Below, in pieces: positions 63,946 through 64,000 of a stretch of DNA of 64,000 nucleotides. The notes beneath the pieces were generated by a model. That model saw nothing but the letters and a program-made list of their open reading frames with translations, was not told the DNA's origin and searched no databases. A program made the translations under genes and the position numbers. Each line of letters starts with the position of its first letter. Within the stretch, counting starts at the first letter, position 1. Origin of the DNA: Streptomyces sp. GKU 895 (GTDB taxonomy: Bacteria > Actinomycetota > Actinomycetes > Streptomycetales > Streptomycetaceae); the NCBI GenBank assembly GCA_002027195.1, contig MWJO01000005.1, positions 86,595-150,594 on the forward strand, written 5' to 3'.

Positions 63946-64000
63946 CCGGCCCCGCCGTCCGCACCACCGCCCCCACCCCCCTCACCCCCCCACCAGGACC

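Overview
This window is high-GC actinobacterial DNA, almost certainly from a Streptomyces chromosome. The evidence is the strong third-position G/C bias, the many GTG starts and ATGA/GTGA overlaps, typical Streptomyces families (XRE-DUF5753 with DUF397, DUF4229, PucR, UdgX) and two landmark blocks: the futalosine menaquinone genes mqnE/mqnM/mqnP/mqnL and the resA-ccdA-resB-ccsB / hemL block. No rRNA, tRNA or CRISPR array was seen.

Layout. 1-7.2 kb: a cut-off secreted flavoprotein, a frameshifted DUF6817 gene, a LysR regulator, a WhiJ/AbaA-like trio (RsbW-like ATPase, XRE-DUF5753, DUF397) and a 1170-residue NACHT-HEAT NTPase. 7.2-14.8 kb: PIG-L deacetylase and a lipid block (fadD, thiolase, two-domain fabG, MaoC, TetR) with two palindromic operators between thiolase and fabG. 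14.8-21.4 kb: small membrane protein, a GNAT gene whose middle is inverted, UdgX, and the menaquinone genes with an Lrp regulator. 21.4-32.5 kb: regulators, transporters, an ArsR/quinone-oxidoreductase pair, argG behind an ARG-box promoter, a transglutaminase-like protein, and PucR with a deaminase and a 2OG-Fe oxygenase. 32.5-41.1 kb: cytochrome c maturation (ccsB, resB, ccdA, resA), a deacetylase-like lipoprotein, a phosphatase and hemL.

41.1-57.6 kb is a 16.4-kb genomic island. It sits in the 3' end of a conserved protein-coding gene (40486-41115) and is bounded by imperfect direct repeats with a 27-bp identical core (41040-41066 and 57505-57531). The copy now ending the gene encodes the same C-terminal residues with different codons. 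Only the last ~46 codons of a tyrosine integrase remain beside the left repeat, and AGGGCACAT motifs lie near both ends, so the island looks immobilised. It carries (a) an unfamiliar module of WbqC, YdcF, HTH-TPR regulator, resolvase-like protein, unknown protein, stripped class I aminoacyl-tRNA synthetase-like protein and ASCH protein, (b) an arsenic module with MFS, ArsI, flavoprotein, ArsR, DinB, ArsO, aquaporin, second ArsR, two ArsC and a thioredoxin reductase, but no ArsB or Acr3 pump, and (c) two poorly known genes, one YaaC-like, by the right end.

57.6-64 kb is again chromosomal: a molybdopterin oxidoreductase lacking the usual Fe-S cysteines, an SRPBCC protein, and a coupled DUF3040 / topoisomerase IB / FAD-Rieske cluster.

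Six genes carry seven apparent single-base frameshifts, mostly in short G/C runs (DUF6817, fadD twice, fabG, ccsB, the resolvase-like gene, arsR). Because they hit unrelated genes, including housekeeping ones, sequencing or assembly indels are at least as likely as real decay.
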